Of a stretch of 64,000 bases of DNA, positions 45,492 through 55,129 are shown piece after piece. Location: NCBI GenBank assembly GCA_963724535.1, contig CAVRVD010000014.1, positions 434,001-498,000 of the forward strand, read 5' to 3'. The notes below the pieces were generated by a model. The model was not told the origin of the DNA and did not search any database. It was given only the letters and a program-made list of their open reading frames with translations. Each line of letters begins with the position of its first letter. The first letter of the stretch is position 1. Both the position numbers and the translations under genes were made by a program. The DNA comes from JADJPO01 sp963724535. Its GTDB lineage: Bacteria; Actinomycetota; Actinomycetes; Actinomycetales; Kineosporiaceae.

Positions 45492-45588
45492 AGGGGCGCC
45501 CGCTCATCGCGCTGAATGTCGGCGACGCGGACGGTCTGCCATTCCACCCCGGCCGTCCTTGCACCCTTGTCGTCGGGGGCCGGGCAGC

Positions 45589-48500
45589 TCAGCTTCGATC
45601 GGCGTCGCCGGTCATCAGGCGGTTGCGTGGGCAGCCGAACAGGATGACTGATGCCCAGGTGGGGTCGTTTTCCTCGAAGGCGTGAAGCTTCGCTCGGCGC
45701 AGGGACTCGCCGACCGAGTGGCCTTGGACCAGCAGTCCGTAGAACCTCTCCGCGAGCCGGCGGGAGCCGTCGTCGAGTATCGGCCACATGCTGCCTATGT
45801 AGTTGAGGGCGCCGGCGTCGATGAAACCGGCGGCGAGCCCGCTCCAGGCGCGGCCCAGTCGTTCGTCGTCGCCCACCCGGGCGGCACCGGACTCGCAGGC
45901 GTTGCCGAACACGATGGGAGCCGCGCTCGCGAAATGTGGAATGTCACGGGCACGCAGCAGGCCTTGCTGAAAGACGAGACCGGTATCGCCCGCCGTGCTG
46001 GCGGAGTAGCGGCCATGACCGCAGAAATGGATGATCGCTGCGCCCGGGACGGCGGACAGGAACTGGTCGCGGTCGTTGGATCCGGTCACCTCGGTGACGT
46101 CGACTCCGCCTGCGTGCGCCAAGAGGGCGCCCACGTGCCGGGCCTCTGCTGCTGCCTCCGGCAGGGGCCGGTCGGCCAGCGCGCCGGCCGCGTCCGTCAC
46201 AACAGCGGACGCGCGAGGGTCACGCATCACCTCCTCACGCAGCGCCGCCGCCCTAATCAGGGACTCCAGGGCCGGGACATCCGGTGCCGTGAGCCGCCCG
46301 AGGGCATACCGTGTGGCCAACGGCGGCGAACCTGCCAGCTCGATCGGCGACGTCATCCGGTTCGACACGAACGCGAGGTAGGTCGGCGCAAGTGTCGCCA
46401 GTGACTGCTCGAGTTCGGCGAGGGCTGCGGTTGCCGGGACAATGTCGCCGGCAGGGGCCGCGTGAGCCGACAGTGGACGGGCGTCGCGGGTAAGCCTACG
46501 TTGGGAGGCGCCCGACAGAATGTCGGCGGCACGACTGCGCGTGTCCGCGGAAAAGATGCTGTCGTCGTCGATCAGCAGCAGCGGGGAGCCCAAGGTCGCG
46601 GCGTAGCTCGCGGCGAGAGCGGCGGCACCCCGCTCGGCCGGCGCCAGACTGGCAACGACGGCGTAGGCTGCGGGTTCCATCCGGCGCAGGAGTAGTTCGT
46701 CGGCCGCGCCGACAGCTTCGGCGGCCCGCACCGTGAGGACGCCCGCCTCGTGGTCGGTGCGGGCGCGGGCCGCGAAGTGCATGGCGATCTCGCGCGTGTC
46801 GCCCGGCAGTCGATCCACGGTGAGATCGGCAGGCGTGTGCCTGCAGCCGTCGACGGCGAGGGTTCGCGCACCGAGCACGCTGGCGACCTGCCAGGCAAGC
46901 GGTTGGTCGGGCAGCAGGAGGGCGCCGAGATGCCGGGCGTACGGCGTGCAAGCCAGCACCAGCCCGAGGTCCTCTGGGACGACGATGGCCGGACGGATCA
47001 CCAAGGGGCGCCAGAGCGAATCCTTGATCCGGTCGGACAGCGAACTGGGCCCAGGGAGGTCGACGAACGTCTCAGTCTGTCCGTTCACCGTACGTGTGCC
47101 GGCCGACCCTGCCGAGTGGTAGTGGATGGGGAGATCTGCGGATAGTTCGCGATAGCGGGAGACGATGTCGCCAAGCGTGGCCGGGTTGGGCAGCCGAGTC
47201 AGCCCGCGCCGCATCCCCACCGGGTCGCCGAGCAGCTCGAACTCATATCCAAAGCTCGCCGTCGGGATGTCCTCGATGGGCAGGCGGCGGAACGCCACGA
47301 GATCGGCGACGAGCTGGAGCGCCGCCGGTGCCAGGTGCCGCGGCGCGACGACGACCTGGACGAGCGGCGAGTCGTCGAACGGCAGGTCGACGGATCCGGC
47401 GACCGCGAAGACCGGCGCGGCCTGCCGGTGTTCGATGCTGTCCCAGCGACGGTTGACGGCTTCGGCGGCCCGCCACGCCTCGTCCCCGTCGACAATCCAC
47501 GTGACGTCACGGCGCGGGTCTGTGGCCGCGTCGAGCAGGTCGTCGGCGGCGTCGTCGGTAGCGGGAACGCCGACCAGCACCACGTGCCGGTGCGACGAGT
47601 CGCGGATCTCCGCGCGAAGCCGGGCGTCCACGACGTCCAGGTAGGGCAAGAGTTGGACGTGTGCCCGCATCATCGTGCTGGGAACGCCGAGCGCGGGCGC
47701 GACCACGGTGGAGAGGGCGGCGGCGCAGGCTCCTGCGAAGATGTCCCCGGAGTCAACCACGACGGTCAGGTCGGCGTCCACCACCGCGGGCGCCGTCCGT
47801 ACGGCGACGCGCACCTCGGCCGTCAGCCGCAGCCGGGTTCCTTCTGTTGTGGCATTCACCTCGGCACCAGCCGCGCGGTCGCCGGAGTCGTCGTCACCCG
47901 CGGGGAGATCATCGGTGGAGATCTCGATGGTGAGCCCTGGCGCGTCGAGAACGGCGACGTCACCGCGAGCGAGAGCGCCGCCTTGCCTGCGCATTCCGCT
48001 CGACTCACCCGCCTCGCCCGGCGAGACGATGCCACGGAGGGTGAAGGGGAAGGTGAGGTCTGGTTGAACACCCCGGGCGGGGGCGATGTGCATGACCCAG
48101 ACGTCCCACCCGGCCGCCGGTAACCGTGCCACCAAGAAGGTCGCATCGCCGCCGCTGAGCGTTCCGACCAGCACAGGTATCGCCGCCGGCGTCCCGGACC
48201 AGTCGAACTGAGGAAGGTGCCCGGCGACGGCGACGGTGCTGTTGCGCTTTACCCAGGACGCCTCGCGCAGCTGCACCGCAGCGACGGGGGAGTCCAGCCC
48301 GGCGATCGTGAACGAGCGGCCCTGCGATGGCAGCACTATCTCCAGTCCGGCCGGGTGCGGTGCCACCGCGAAACCGTTCACGGACAACCGATCACCGGAC
48401 CGCGAGACGGAGTACCAATCGGCGTACGGGCGTGCGAACGCGCGAAGGATCGGGTCCGGTCCGCGCCGCAGGGTCTGGGCGTCTGTCGCCACGGCCGCAA

Positions 48501-51500
48501 AGTCGTCGGCATCCGGCCTGCGCCGCAGGCGCTCCACTCTCAGTAAGGTGCGCAGGAGCAGCGTCCAGCCGGCAAGCTCCGTGCGTACCTCGTCGTCCAC
48601 GACCGGGCCGACGTCTGCCTGGATGAGCTGATCGAAAGTGTCGTGCAGTGCGACCAGCGTCGCCGCGCGCATATGGGACATGTTCCAGACGTTGTCGTCC
48701 ATCAGAACGGAGGACCCGGAAACACCATGCCTCAGCTGCGCGAGTCCCAGCAGCTGGAAGGCGCCTTTCAGGGCGGCGCGGCAGCCGCCGCCGTCACCGA
48801 CGACGACGGCTGAGATGAGCGCTGCCGTTACGTCGTCGAGCGCCGAGAGGGCGTATCGGCTGGCGAACTCCCACGTTGACTCCGGAACTGCCTCGATCAC
48901 CGCCAGAAAGAGCTGGAAGTCGCGCCGGAAAGCGCCACGGTTGGCACGCGTGTGCTCCAGGCACGCCTCGGCAAGCTCGATCTTCACTTGCGCGATCCGC
49001 AGACCCGTTCGTGCGGCCACTAACCGCTCGCCCGCCTGGAGCGCCAAGTCGCGGCCCGCGGTCAGCGTCCACAAAGCGGCCCGCAGGTACAGCGGGCCGG
49101 GGTGTCGGCCGGCTTCCGAGATCTCCTCACCGGCGAGGAGCCGGCTCGCGATGTCCAGATAGGTATCTCCGAGGTTGAGCAGGTCGATGTGCGCCGGACG
49201 GTCACGCATGGTCAAAGCCAAGTCCGGACGCGCGCGCAATCGCCGATACAACACCGCGGCCTCGCGCATCAACGCGGCGGCGCGTTGCAGCATCTCCAGC
49301 GACTCGGGCGACTCGGGCGACTGAGGCGGCTCGGCCCCCCCGTCCCTGCTGGTGGTCGCGACGAGGGCCACGTAGGCCTGCGCCAAGTCGTGCATGGCGT
49401 CGGCGCGGGCGAGTTCGTCGTCGCCCTGCATGGCGAGCCCGGCCGCGCGCTTCAGCAGTTGAAGGGCGGAATCCGGTAACACGCCGTCGGGCACACGCCG
49501 GTGCAGTGCCACCACGGCCAGCCCCAGGTGCCCCGCGGTCAGCAGCCACAGGTCCCGGTCCATGCCGGCGCCGGAACGTGCCGGACGCCGTGCCATCCAG
49601 CGGGCCTTGCGATCCGAGATACGACCTGCAGCGCTCATAATTCGGTCGGTGTTGTCGTCGAGGAGGGCACGCACCTCTCGCGCCACGGCGACCACGACCG
49701 TCGGGTCGGTCGTGGTGTCGGCCATGCCGCGCAGACCGCGGGCCAGAAGCCCCACCAACACCACCCGCGTGCTGACGGTTCCTGTCGTCGGGGTCACGGC
49801 GAGGTCCGCGCGCGCGGCGTCCGCGAGACCCGGCCAATCCTCCATCGCGAGGGCATGCTGCGTCCGCTCGCTCACACCCGCCCTGTGGAGAGGCTCGATC
49901 CCCTGGAGAGGTACCGGTGGCGCAGCCGCGGCCACCAGCATCACGAGGTCCGCCAGCTCCTCGTACTCGCCAGCGTCGTCGGCCAGCCGGTTACCCGCCC
50001 TGGCGTCGTTTCCCAGTAGCACATCGCACCCTCGGAGTGCGACGCCCACGAGATCAGGGTCGCCAGCACCGTCGCGGTGGGCTTCGGCGAGCACTGTGCG
50101 CAGGTGGGCGATCGGTTCCGGCGATCGCCGCAGTCTCGCTGACCGCAGAAGCAATCTGATCAGGAGGGCGATCACTTCGTCCCGGTGGGCGGCGAACGTC
50201 GGATCGGTGAGCGCCCCGCTAAGGACGCGGGCGGTGAAGGCCGCGCCGGCCAGATCGTGCGACGCCGCGACGGCGCGGCTGTGGGCCAACAGCACGGCTG
50301 GCAGGAGCGAACGGTCCGCGCCCAGCGCCACCGCGCCGAGGTGTGCCGTCGAGTCGCGCTTGGGCGGCGAGAGGAACACGTCGAGGTAGGGCAGGGCGGC
50401 CCCGATGGCGCGTGCAAGATCTTCGGACCTGTCTGCGTCCGCGAGTTCGGTGAGGGTCCGCAGGACCGCCGCACAGGCGGCAGCCCCGATGTCGTCGGCC
50501 AAATTCCACACGTCGCAGGCGAGTTCGGCGGCGAGCCGAGCGTGGTTCGCCGTCGCTGACGCGCCCAGTCGGGCGGCGCGATCCCGCACGCGCGTCTGCA
50601 CCTCGGCGGCGGCGCGCAGCGCCACGTCGCACAGCGCGAGGTTGATGCCGCTGGACGCCGCGTGTATGTGGACAGTGGACGCCTCAACCCTGAACCTCTC
50701 CGACGGGGCATAGGACACGCCGTGTTCGAGGTGGTCGAAGTCGCGGAGCACCGAGCGTAGCTCCGGTGACGCGCCGGCCTCGTACGCACCGAGGAAGTCG
50801 CTAACGTCCGCCTGGCTCGACGCGCGCAGTTGCGTCTCGATGTCGAAAGCCAGTCCCGCGGCGGAGAGCCGCACGTCGCCGAGGAGGGCTTGTTGTCGGC
50901 TGTGGGCCCGTGCGAGCTCCCACCCGATCTCGTCCTGGATCGGGTTGGGGTTGTGCAACATGAACGGTGCGTGGTCAGGTGGCGAGTGACCGGCCAGGGC
51001 GGCGAGGGCAACCTGATGGCGCCCCCGGTGCAGCAGCGCCTCGTCCCAACTCGCCAACTGAACGGCACCCACGAGTGCACCCAGCGACAGCGTCAGCAGC
51101 TCGGCCGCGGCCTCCTTCCGCCAGTGCTTCAGCCCGTGCAGGGTGGCGTGGACGTACAGCGCCCACCCCGCATCGCTGCTGGCGACGGCCGCCGCGAAGC
51201 CCGCCTCTGCGTCCGGCAGGCCGGCCCGGACATCGACGGTCCAGTCGAAGAGACCTCCCAGCCCGGATCCTTCTCCGCCCTCGTCGGCATCCGCCGGCAG
51301 CGTCACATGGACGACGCGGAGGACATCGCTGAGGAATGCCCGCACGCTAGCGGCGGTGGGGACATCGTCGGCCACCGCGACCGCGTCGAGCAGCGATCCC
51401 ACGGCCGAACGCTCGTGGTGTCGCCGCCGCCATCGGCGCGCCGTTCTCGCGATGAGTGCCTCGAGCGACCCGTCGGGCTGCTGATTGTCCTCCGGTTGCC

Positions 51501-51621
51501 ACGACTGCTCGTCGCCTACCGAGTCGTCCAGCAGGCGCCAGAGCAGGTTCAGGGGATCATCGCCGACACCACCGTTCATCCGCGGATCGTCGGCCGAGGG
51601 AATGTAGGTCAGCGCCGCCAC
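45589..51621 (-). CDS. Giant (2010-residue) CHAT-domain protein, convergent with the operon
   Basis: 2010 residues. About 1000 N-terminal residues are helical and Ala/Leu-rich, resembling degenerate TPR-like repeats. Next come beta-rich regions (about 1100-1270) and mixed alpha/beta domains (about 1270-1740). The C-terminal CHAT domain keeps His1869 (IIHFCGHGRY) and Cys1909 (IVFGNACESG) and ends WASVILFGCP. There is no membrane segment or signal peptide. The gene is convergent with the four-gene operon (97 bp between stops) and divergent from a caspase stub. It may be a large sensor-protease of the same system. The start at 51621 is the most upstream reasonable one. Confidence 0.87.
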   Translation of the reverse strand: MAALTYIPSADDPRMNGGVGDDPLNLLWRLLDDSVGDEQSWQPEDNQQPDGSLEALIARTARRWRRRHHERSAVGSLLDAVAVADDVPTAASVRAFLSDVLRVVHVTLPADADEGGEGSGLGGLFDWTVDVRAGLPDAEAGFAAAVASSDAGWALYVHATLHGLKHWRKEAAAELLTLSLGALVGAVQLASWDEALLHRGRHQVALAALAGHSPPDHAPFMLHNPNPIQDEIGWELARAHSRQQALLGDVRLSAAGLAFDIETQLRASSQADVSDFLGAYEAGASPELRSVLRDFDHLEHGVSYAPSERFRVEASTVHIHAASSGINLALCDVALRAAAEVQTRVRDRAARLGASATANHARLAAELACDVWNLADDIGAAACAAVLRTLTELADADRSEDLARAIGAALPYLDVFLSPPKRDSTAHLGAVALGADRSLLPAVLLAHSRAVAASHDLAGAAFTARVLSGALTDPTFAAHRDEVIALLIRLLLRSARLRRSPEPIAHLRTVLAEAHRDGAGDPDLVGVALRGCDVLLGNDARAGNRLADDAGEYEELADLVMLVAAAAPPVPLQGIEPLHRAGVSERTQHALAMEDWPGLADAARADLAVTPTTGTVSTRVVLVGLLARGLRGMADTTTDPTVVVAVAREVRALLDDNTDRIMSAAGRISDRKARWMARRPARSGAGMDRDLWLLTAGHLGLAVVALHRRVPDGVLPDSALQLLKRAAGLAMQGDDELARADAMHDLAQAYVALVATTSRDGGAEPPQSPESPESLEMLQRAAALMREAAVLYRRLRARPDLALTMRDRPAHIDLLNLGDTYLDIASRLLAGEEISEAGRHPGPLYLRAALWTLTAGRDLALQAGERLVAARTGLRIAQVKIELAEACLEHTRANRGAFRRDFQLFLAVIEAVPESTWEFASRYALSALDDVTAALISAVVVGDGGGCRAALKGAFQLLGLAQLRHGVSGSSVLMDDNVWNMSHMRAATLVALHDTFDQLIQADVGPVVDDEVRTELAGWTLLLRTLLRVERLRRRPDADDFAAVATDAQTLRRGPDPILRAFARPYADWYSVSRSGDRLSVNGFAVAPHPAGLEIVLPSQGRSFTIAGLDSPVAAVQLREASWVKRNSTVAVAGHLPQFDWSGTPAAIPVLVGTLSGGDATFLVARLPAAGWDVWVMHIAPARGVQPDLTFPFTLRGIVSPGEAGESSGMRRQGGALARGDVAVLDAPGLTIEISTDDLPAGDDDSGDRAAGAEVNATTEGTRLRLTAEVRVAVRTAPAVVDADLTVVVDSGDIFAGACAAALSTVVAPALGVPSTMMRAHVQLLPYLDVVDARLRAEIRDSSHRHVVLVGVPATDDAADDLLDAATDPRRDVTWIVDGDEAWRAAEAVNRRWDSIEHRQAAPVFAVAGSVDLPFDDSPLVQVVVAPRHLAPAALQLVADLVAFRRLPIEDIPTASFGYEFELLGDPVGMRRGLTRLPNPATLGDIVSRYRELSADLPIHYHSAGSAGTRTVNGQTETFVDLPGPSSLSDRIKDSLWRPLVIRPAIVVPEDLGLVLACTPYARHLGALLLPDQPLAWQVASVLGARTLAVDGCRHTPADLTVDRLPGDTREIAMHFAARARTDHEAGVLTVRAAEAVGAADELLLRRMEPAAYAVVASLAPAERGAAALAASYAATLGSPLLLIDDDSIFSADTRSRAADILSGASQRRLTRDARPLSAHAAPAGDIVPATAALAELEQSLATLAPTYLAFVSNRMTSPIELAGSPPLATRYALGRLTAPDVPALESLIRAAALREEVMRDPRASAVVTDAAGALADRPLPEAAAEARHVGALLAHAGGVDVTEVTGSNDRDQFLSAVPGAAIIHFCGHGRYSASTAGDTGLVFQQGLLRARDIPHFASAAPIVFGNACESGAARVGDDERLGRAWSGLAAGFIDAGALNYIGSMWPILDDGSRRLAERFYGLLVQGHSVGESLRRAKLHAFEENDPTWASVILFGCPRNRLMTGDADRS

Positions 51622-51698
51622 CCCCTTCGCAGTCTGCGATCGAATTCTGCCAGGATGCCGGTTGACTGGTCAGACTACCGGCGGAGACGGTCGCAGAC

Positions 51699-51848
51699 AT
51701 GGACCGGCTTACGGCCCTCATCGGCAGCCAGACCGGAGGTCTGCGAGGTGTGCACACCGATATGCGGCTGATGGACGCGACCCTCGTCGGAGCCGGGTTC
51801 TCGACGCACGACCTGACTCGTGCCACTGCCGAGATCCGGACGACTTGA
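51699..51848 (+). pseudogene. 49-codon stub of a second C14 caspase-like gene
   Basis: ATG 51699 opens MDRLTALIGSQTGGLRGVHT and runs to ATAEIRTT before a TGA at 51846. It is collinear with the N-terminus of the full caspase at 40146 (ALLLGSQTGGLSGVHADVEL), sharing SQTGG-L-GVH and the D.LM spacing, but the two are clearly diverged. Everything after the second strand-helix unit, including His and Cys, is missing. The start region is intact and lies 77 bp from the divergent giant CHAT gene. This is either the relic of a second, larger copy of the module or a deletion breakpoint. Confidence 0.75.
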
Positions 51849-51897
51849 TCAAGGTGTGAGCTGCGTGTTCTTCCGTGAAGACGCTCGGAAGCGGTCA

Positions 51898-52829
51898 CTA
51901 ATCTAAGGTTCGAGCGCAGCGCTCGGTCGTGGACTCGGTCCGCCAGGGCGGATCGTGGACCGTTACGAAGTCTGCGCGCAGCTCGGCGTACTCCGCCAGG
52001 TCGCTCAGGATCCGGCGCATGTGCGGGCGCAGCTCCTCCAGCAGTTCGGCTGCGCCAGACCGCAGGTCTGCTCGTACGCGCCACAGCCGCTGTCCCGCCA
52101 TCATGGTAAGGAGGGCGGCGACGGGAACGGTCCAGGGGAAGCGTCGCCTCAGCTTCACGAGCCCACCGATGCCGGCACCGACCAGGCGCGTCCCGAAGAT
52201 CGTCATCACGACTCGGTCGATCTGCTCCCCTTCGAGCGCCGCCGCCCGCCGCAGTGTCTTCGCCGCGACGGTCCAGTCGTGCGCCTTATTGGCGTAGCCG
52301 AGCTTGGCGAACACTCCATCCCGCGTGATGATCGCCGCAGGCCCGAGGAAGGCTGCTCCGTCAGGCTCGGCCAGTCGTCCGGGTCGCCATCCGGTTCCAG
52401 CTTGCGGATCCCGGCGATCTCCGGCCGTAGGTACTTCCCGATGGGCAGGTCGACGACCCTCACGAGCGGGGAGATCCGCTCTTGCCAGACAGCCGCTGCG
52501 GCGGCCACCTCGACGCCCATTCCCCGTGAGATGCGCTCCAGGTGCTCGTCCATCTCGCCGGGCACGTGCTCGGCGACAAAGCTCGGCACGCGGCCCGTGA
52601 GATCCAGACGGGTGGCCAGCGACTGATGCCCGGAGCGGGCCTCCATGCAGCAAGCCGTCGCCAGGGCGTTCGTATCGAACACTGCCACCAGTTGCGGCTT
52701 CCCGGTGACCTGCATGAGGTCAGGACGGAGCCGCCAGGACGGCGGCAAGTCCGGCCCGGCCTGCGCGGGGATGATCGTGCCCGGCAGCACTGGGTCGGAG
52801 CCGGTCGCTAGGCGATCTTCAAGGTCCAC
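51898..52829 (-). pseudogene. PIN-domain protein, frameshifted
   Basis: Two overlapping minus-strand frames make one protein. The 5' part (from GTG 52829 or, more likely, ATG 52715) has the PIN start LVAVFDTNAL and the later acidic DPDDW. The 3' part, in another frame, continues LGPAAIITRDGVFAKLGYAN, the normal PIN end (TRD..F), followed by a membrane-like segment (FPWTVPVAALLTMMAG) and a helical tail to 51898. The shift lies at about 52365-52378. PIN domains are RNases, often toxins. As written the gene is broken, unless the shift is a sequencing error. Confidence 0.7.
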
Positions 52830-53151
52830 GATTTCAGCGTGGCAGACGCCACCGACAACCTTCCGCCTGGTTTCGGCGCCGCTCCAGATCAGGCGGAAGG
52901 TGAGGTCAACATACGGGTGAAAGACTCGGGCCTCACCGGAGCCACACGGCCAGCCATCAGCCTGTTGGTCGACAGCAAGGTTGCGGCTGAGGCGACGACA
53001 CGCCCGAGTGGTTGTGTTAGCAACATCGACTACTGCTAGTGCGGTAGGTTGCCCGTCGTGAGCGAACAGCAGGATGTTATCGAGGACCTCGGCGGCGCGG
53101 GCGTGCTTGAGGCCGTCCGGTGGGCCCTACCGGTCCGCCGCCTCCCGGACG
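52830..53151. other. Short intergenic region
   Basis: 322 bp between the PIN gene and the hypothetical protein. A GTG at 53059 opens 38 codons (VSEQQDVIEDLGGAGVLEAV...) in a frame different from the following gene and stops at 53172-53174. This could be the true N-terminus of that gene separated by a frameshift. Nothing else is recognised. Confidence 0.4.
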
Positions 53152-53853
53152 ATGGAGGTCTTCTCGGAGCCTGACGGCCACGACGCCGCCCTGCTCGGGA
53201 ACATCCGCTTCACCTACTTCCGCGACCGCCTCGACCGGGTCTTCTCGACCGGCCGGTACGAGGTGCGGGCCGACGGCTCGCCGACGGACCACCTCGACCT
53301 CGTGTATGCCGAACTCACTCAGGCCGAGATCGACACTATGCCCCAGCTTGCCCCGGGGACCGTGGTTCTGGACGACCTGAACGGCAGTCCCGGGTGGAGG
53401 TTCGAGGGTCGCCGCTTCCTGCTGGCGGCTTGCGTCTACGGGCAGATCGGCCAGCTGCCCTGGCCGCGCAAGAGCCCCACGAAGCAGCGGGTGGCCAAGC
53501 AGCGTTCCGTCGATCCGAACCAGGAGTCGCTCTTCATCGGGTTGGCGGACGAGGAGATGGCCGGGGTCGAACAGCTGGTGGCTGCCGCCTTCCGACTGGA
53601 CGTCGAGACCTTCGTCGTCGCCCACTCGCTCGACATCGTCACCGAGGACGCCGAACTGGTCCTCGGCCGGCCGCGCCACAACTCCGACGGCGGCAATGCC
53701 TGGCACTGGTCGGAGGACCTGCTGGTCGCTCCGCCGGGCGACGGAGGCCGCCGCACCGACGTGACTCCCACGCCGACCGGGCCGGATGCCGAACCCGACG
53801 CGCCCGTCCGCCTGCGTCCGTCCGCGCAGCGGTCCAAGGAAGGTGGCGCGTGA
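53152..53853 (+). CDS. Hypothetical protein paired with XRE-ImmA gene
   Basis: 233 residues from ATG 53152, though no ribosome site supports this start and a better-looking N-terminus (MSEQQDVIEDLGG) lies upstream in another frame. No family is recognised. Visible features are NIRFTYFRDRLDRVFSTGRY near the start, a basic middle (KSPTKQRVAKQR) and a Pro-rich acidic tail. It overlaps the XRE-ImmA gene by 4 bp (GTGA), so the two were coexpressed. Two-gene modules with an ImmA/IrrE-type partner are common in toxin-antitoxin and element-control loci, but this pairing is not proof. Confidence 0.55.
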   Translation: MEVFSEPDGHDAALLGNIRFTYFRDRLDRVFSTGRYEVRADGSPTDHLDLVYAELTQAEIDTMPQLAPGTVVLDDLNGSPGWRFEGRRFLLAACVYGQIGQLPWPRKSPTKQRVAKQRSVDPNQESLFIGLADEEMAGVEQLVAAAFRLDVETFVVAHSLDIVTEDAELVLGRPRHNSDGGNAWHWSEDLLVAPPGDGGRRTDVTPTPTGPDAEPDAPVRLRPSAQRSKEGGA

Positions 53854-54614
53854 GCGACACCCGTCGCTCATCGGACCGCACCGTCGAAGTCGCCGCCCTC
53901 TTCGACGGCTCGCGGCTGACGCTCGCTCGGCACTTAGCCGGGCTCCGCAAGAGCGACCTTGCCGTCCGTATCGACAAGAGTGCGACCGCGGTGTCGGCTT
54001 GGGAGGCGGGGACGAAGCGGCCAGCTCCCGCAACGGTGGCCGAGCTGGCCATTGCGCTGTCTGTCGACCCGGGCTTCTTCTCCGCGCGGCCAGGTGACAT
54101 CGGGGCGCTCAGCTCCGTGCCCCACTTCCGCTCGCTGCGCTCCACCAGCCAACTGGCGCGCGACCAGGCGTTCGCCTATGGCCGCCTGGCCGTCGATATC
54201 GCGTCAAGCTTGGAGCGCCACGTCGAGCTGCCCGAGATTGACGTCCCACGACTACCCGTGTCACCACTCAACGCCGACGGCGACGGGCCAGAGCATGCGG
54301 CGAGGCTCGTACGACAGGCCTGGGGTATCGCCGACGGACCGGCACCGCACCTAGTTCGCCTCCTCGAGCGCCACGGTGTGCTGGTCGTCTTCAGCCCAAC
54401 CGGTGCCGCCTCCGTCGACGCCTACTCCTTCGACACTAAGCTACGTCCCGTCGTCATCCTCAACCCCATCAAGCGCGACTACTACCGGCAGCGCTTCGAC
54501 GTGGCGCACGAGCTCGGCCGCTTAGTGATGCATGCGGACGCCGAGCCCGGCAGCCGGCTTGTAGAAGAGCAAGCCAATCGCTTCGCCTCCGAGTTCCTAC
54601 AGAGGTTTCGGTAA
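53850..54614 (+). pseudogene. XRE-HTH + ImmA/IrrE-type protein, truncated by IS630 and with altered zinc motif
   Basis: 254 codons from GTG 53850. The N-terminal HTH (about 18-70) contains LRKSDLAVRIDKSATAVSAW. The C-terminal ImmA/IrrE domain reaches FDVAHELGRLVMH and then EEQANRFASEFL. Family members have HELGH; here the second His of HExxH is Arg (CGC instead of CAC), so zinc binding should fail. The reading frame enters the IS630 end at 54600 and stops at 54612-54614, so the last about 100 residues are missing. No continuation is seen after the element. ImmA-type peptidases usually derepress mobile elements or toxin-antitoxin loci. Confidence 0.8.
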
Positions 54615-54629
54615 TTGAGTGATCTATAG

Positions 54630-55085
54630 TCATAGCGATAGTCCGGTGTGGGCGAGGAACGCGTAGCAGAGGTCGTAGTCGGTGCCGGCGCGGTGTAGGC
54701 CGTTCTCAGCGGCCTGGCGGGCGTCGTCGATGGTGTCGGGGCAGAGGTTGGCCAGCTCGGTGTTCTTCAGGTTTCCCCAGAGCATCTCGACGGGGTTGAG
54801 GTCGGGGGCGTAGCCGGGGAGTCGTTCGACGCGCAGCCAGGAACGCTGCGTGGCGATCCAGGCCTGCATCTGCCGGGAACGGTGGGCGGGCAGGCCGTCC
54901 CAGATCACGGTGACGTTCTCGCCACGGAAGTGGCGACGCAGGTCGGTGAGGAACTCGATCAACGAGTCGGTGTTGTAGGCGCCGGGCCGGATCCCGAACA
55001 CCAGCGCGGCCTGGGACCGGTCGGGTCGGTAGGCCAGCGCGGCGGCCATCGACAACCGCTTCCAGGAGAACCGGTGCCGCAGCAC
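54630..55085 (-). CDS. IS630 transposase, second frame (DDE catalytic part)
   Basis: The annotated frame opens at 55085 but the protein-like sequence continues upstream to about 55190 in this frame (GAWIVFADESGFSL), joined to the first frame by a shift. The DDE residues are in ADESG, IWDGLPAHRS and DLNPVEMLWGNLK. The end of the chain is normal for IS630. Expression most likely depends on a -1 frameshift at the A5 run near 55190-55197. Confidence 0.85.
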   Translation of the reverse strand: MLRHRFSWKRLSMAAALAYRPDRSQAALVFGIRPGAYNTDSLIEFLTDLRRHFRGENVTVIWDGLPAHRSRQMQAWIATQRSWLRVERLPGYAPDLNPVEMLWGNLKNTELANLCPDTIDDARQAAENGLHRAGTDYDLCYAFLAHTGLSL

Positions 55086-55129
55086 CGGAGTGTGTCCGCG
55101 GGGAGCCCAGGTCGCCCTGACCGAGGGGA

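Noticed and set aside
53077..54033. 318-codon minus-strand frame
   Set aside because: Antisense of the hypothetical protein and XRE-ImmA genes, without recognisable motifs.
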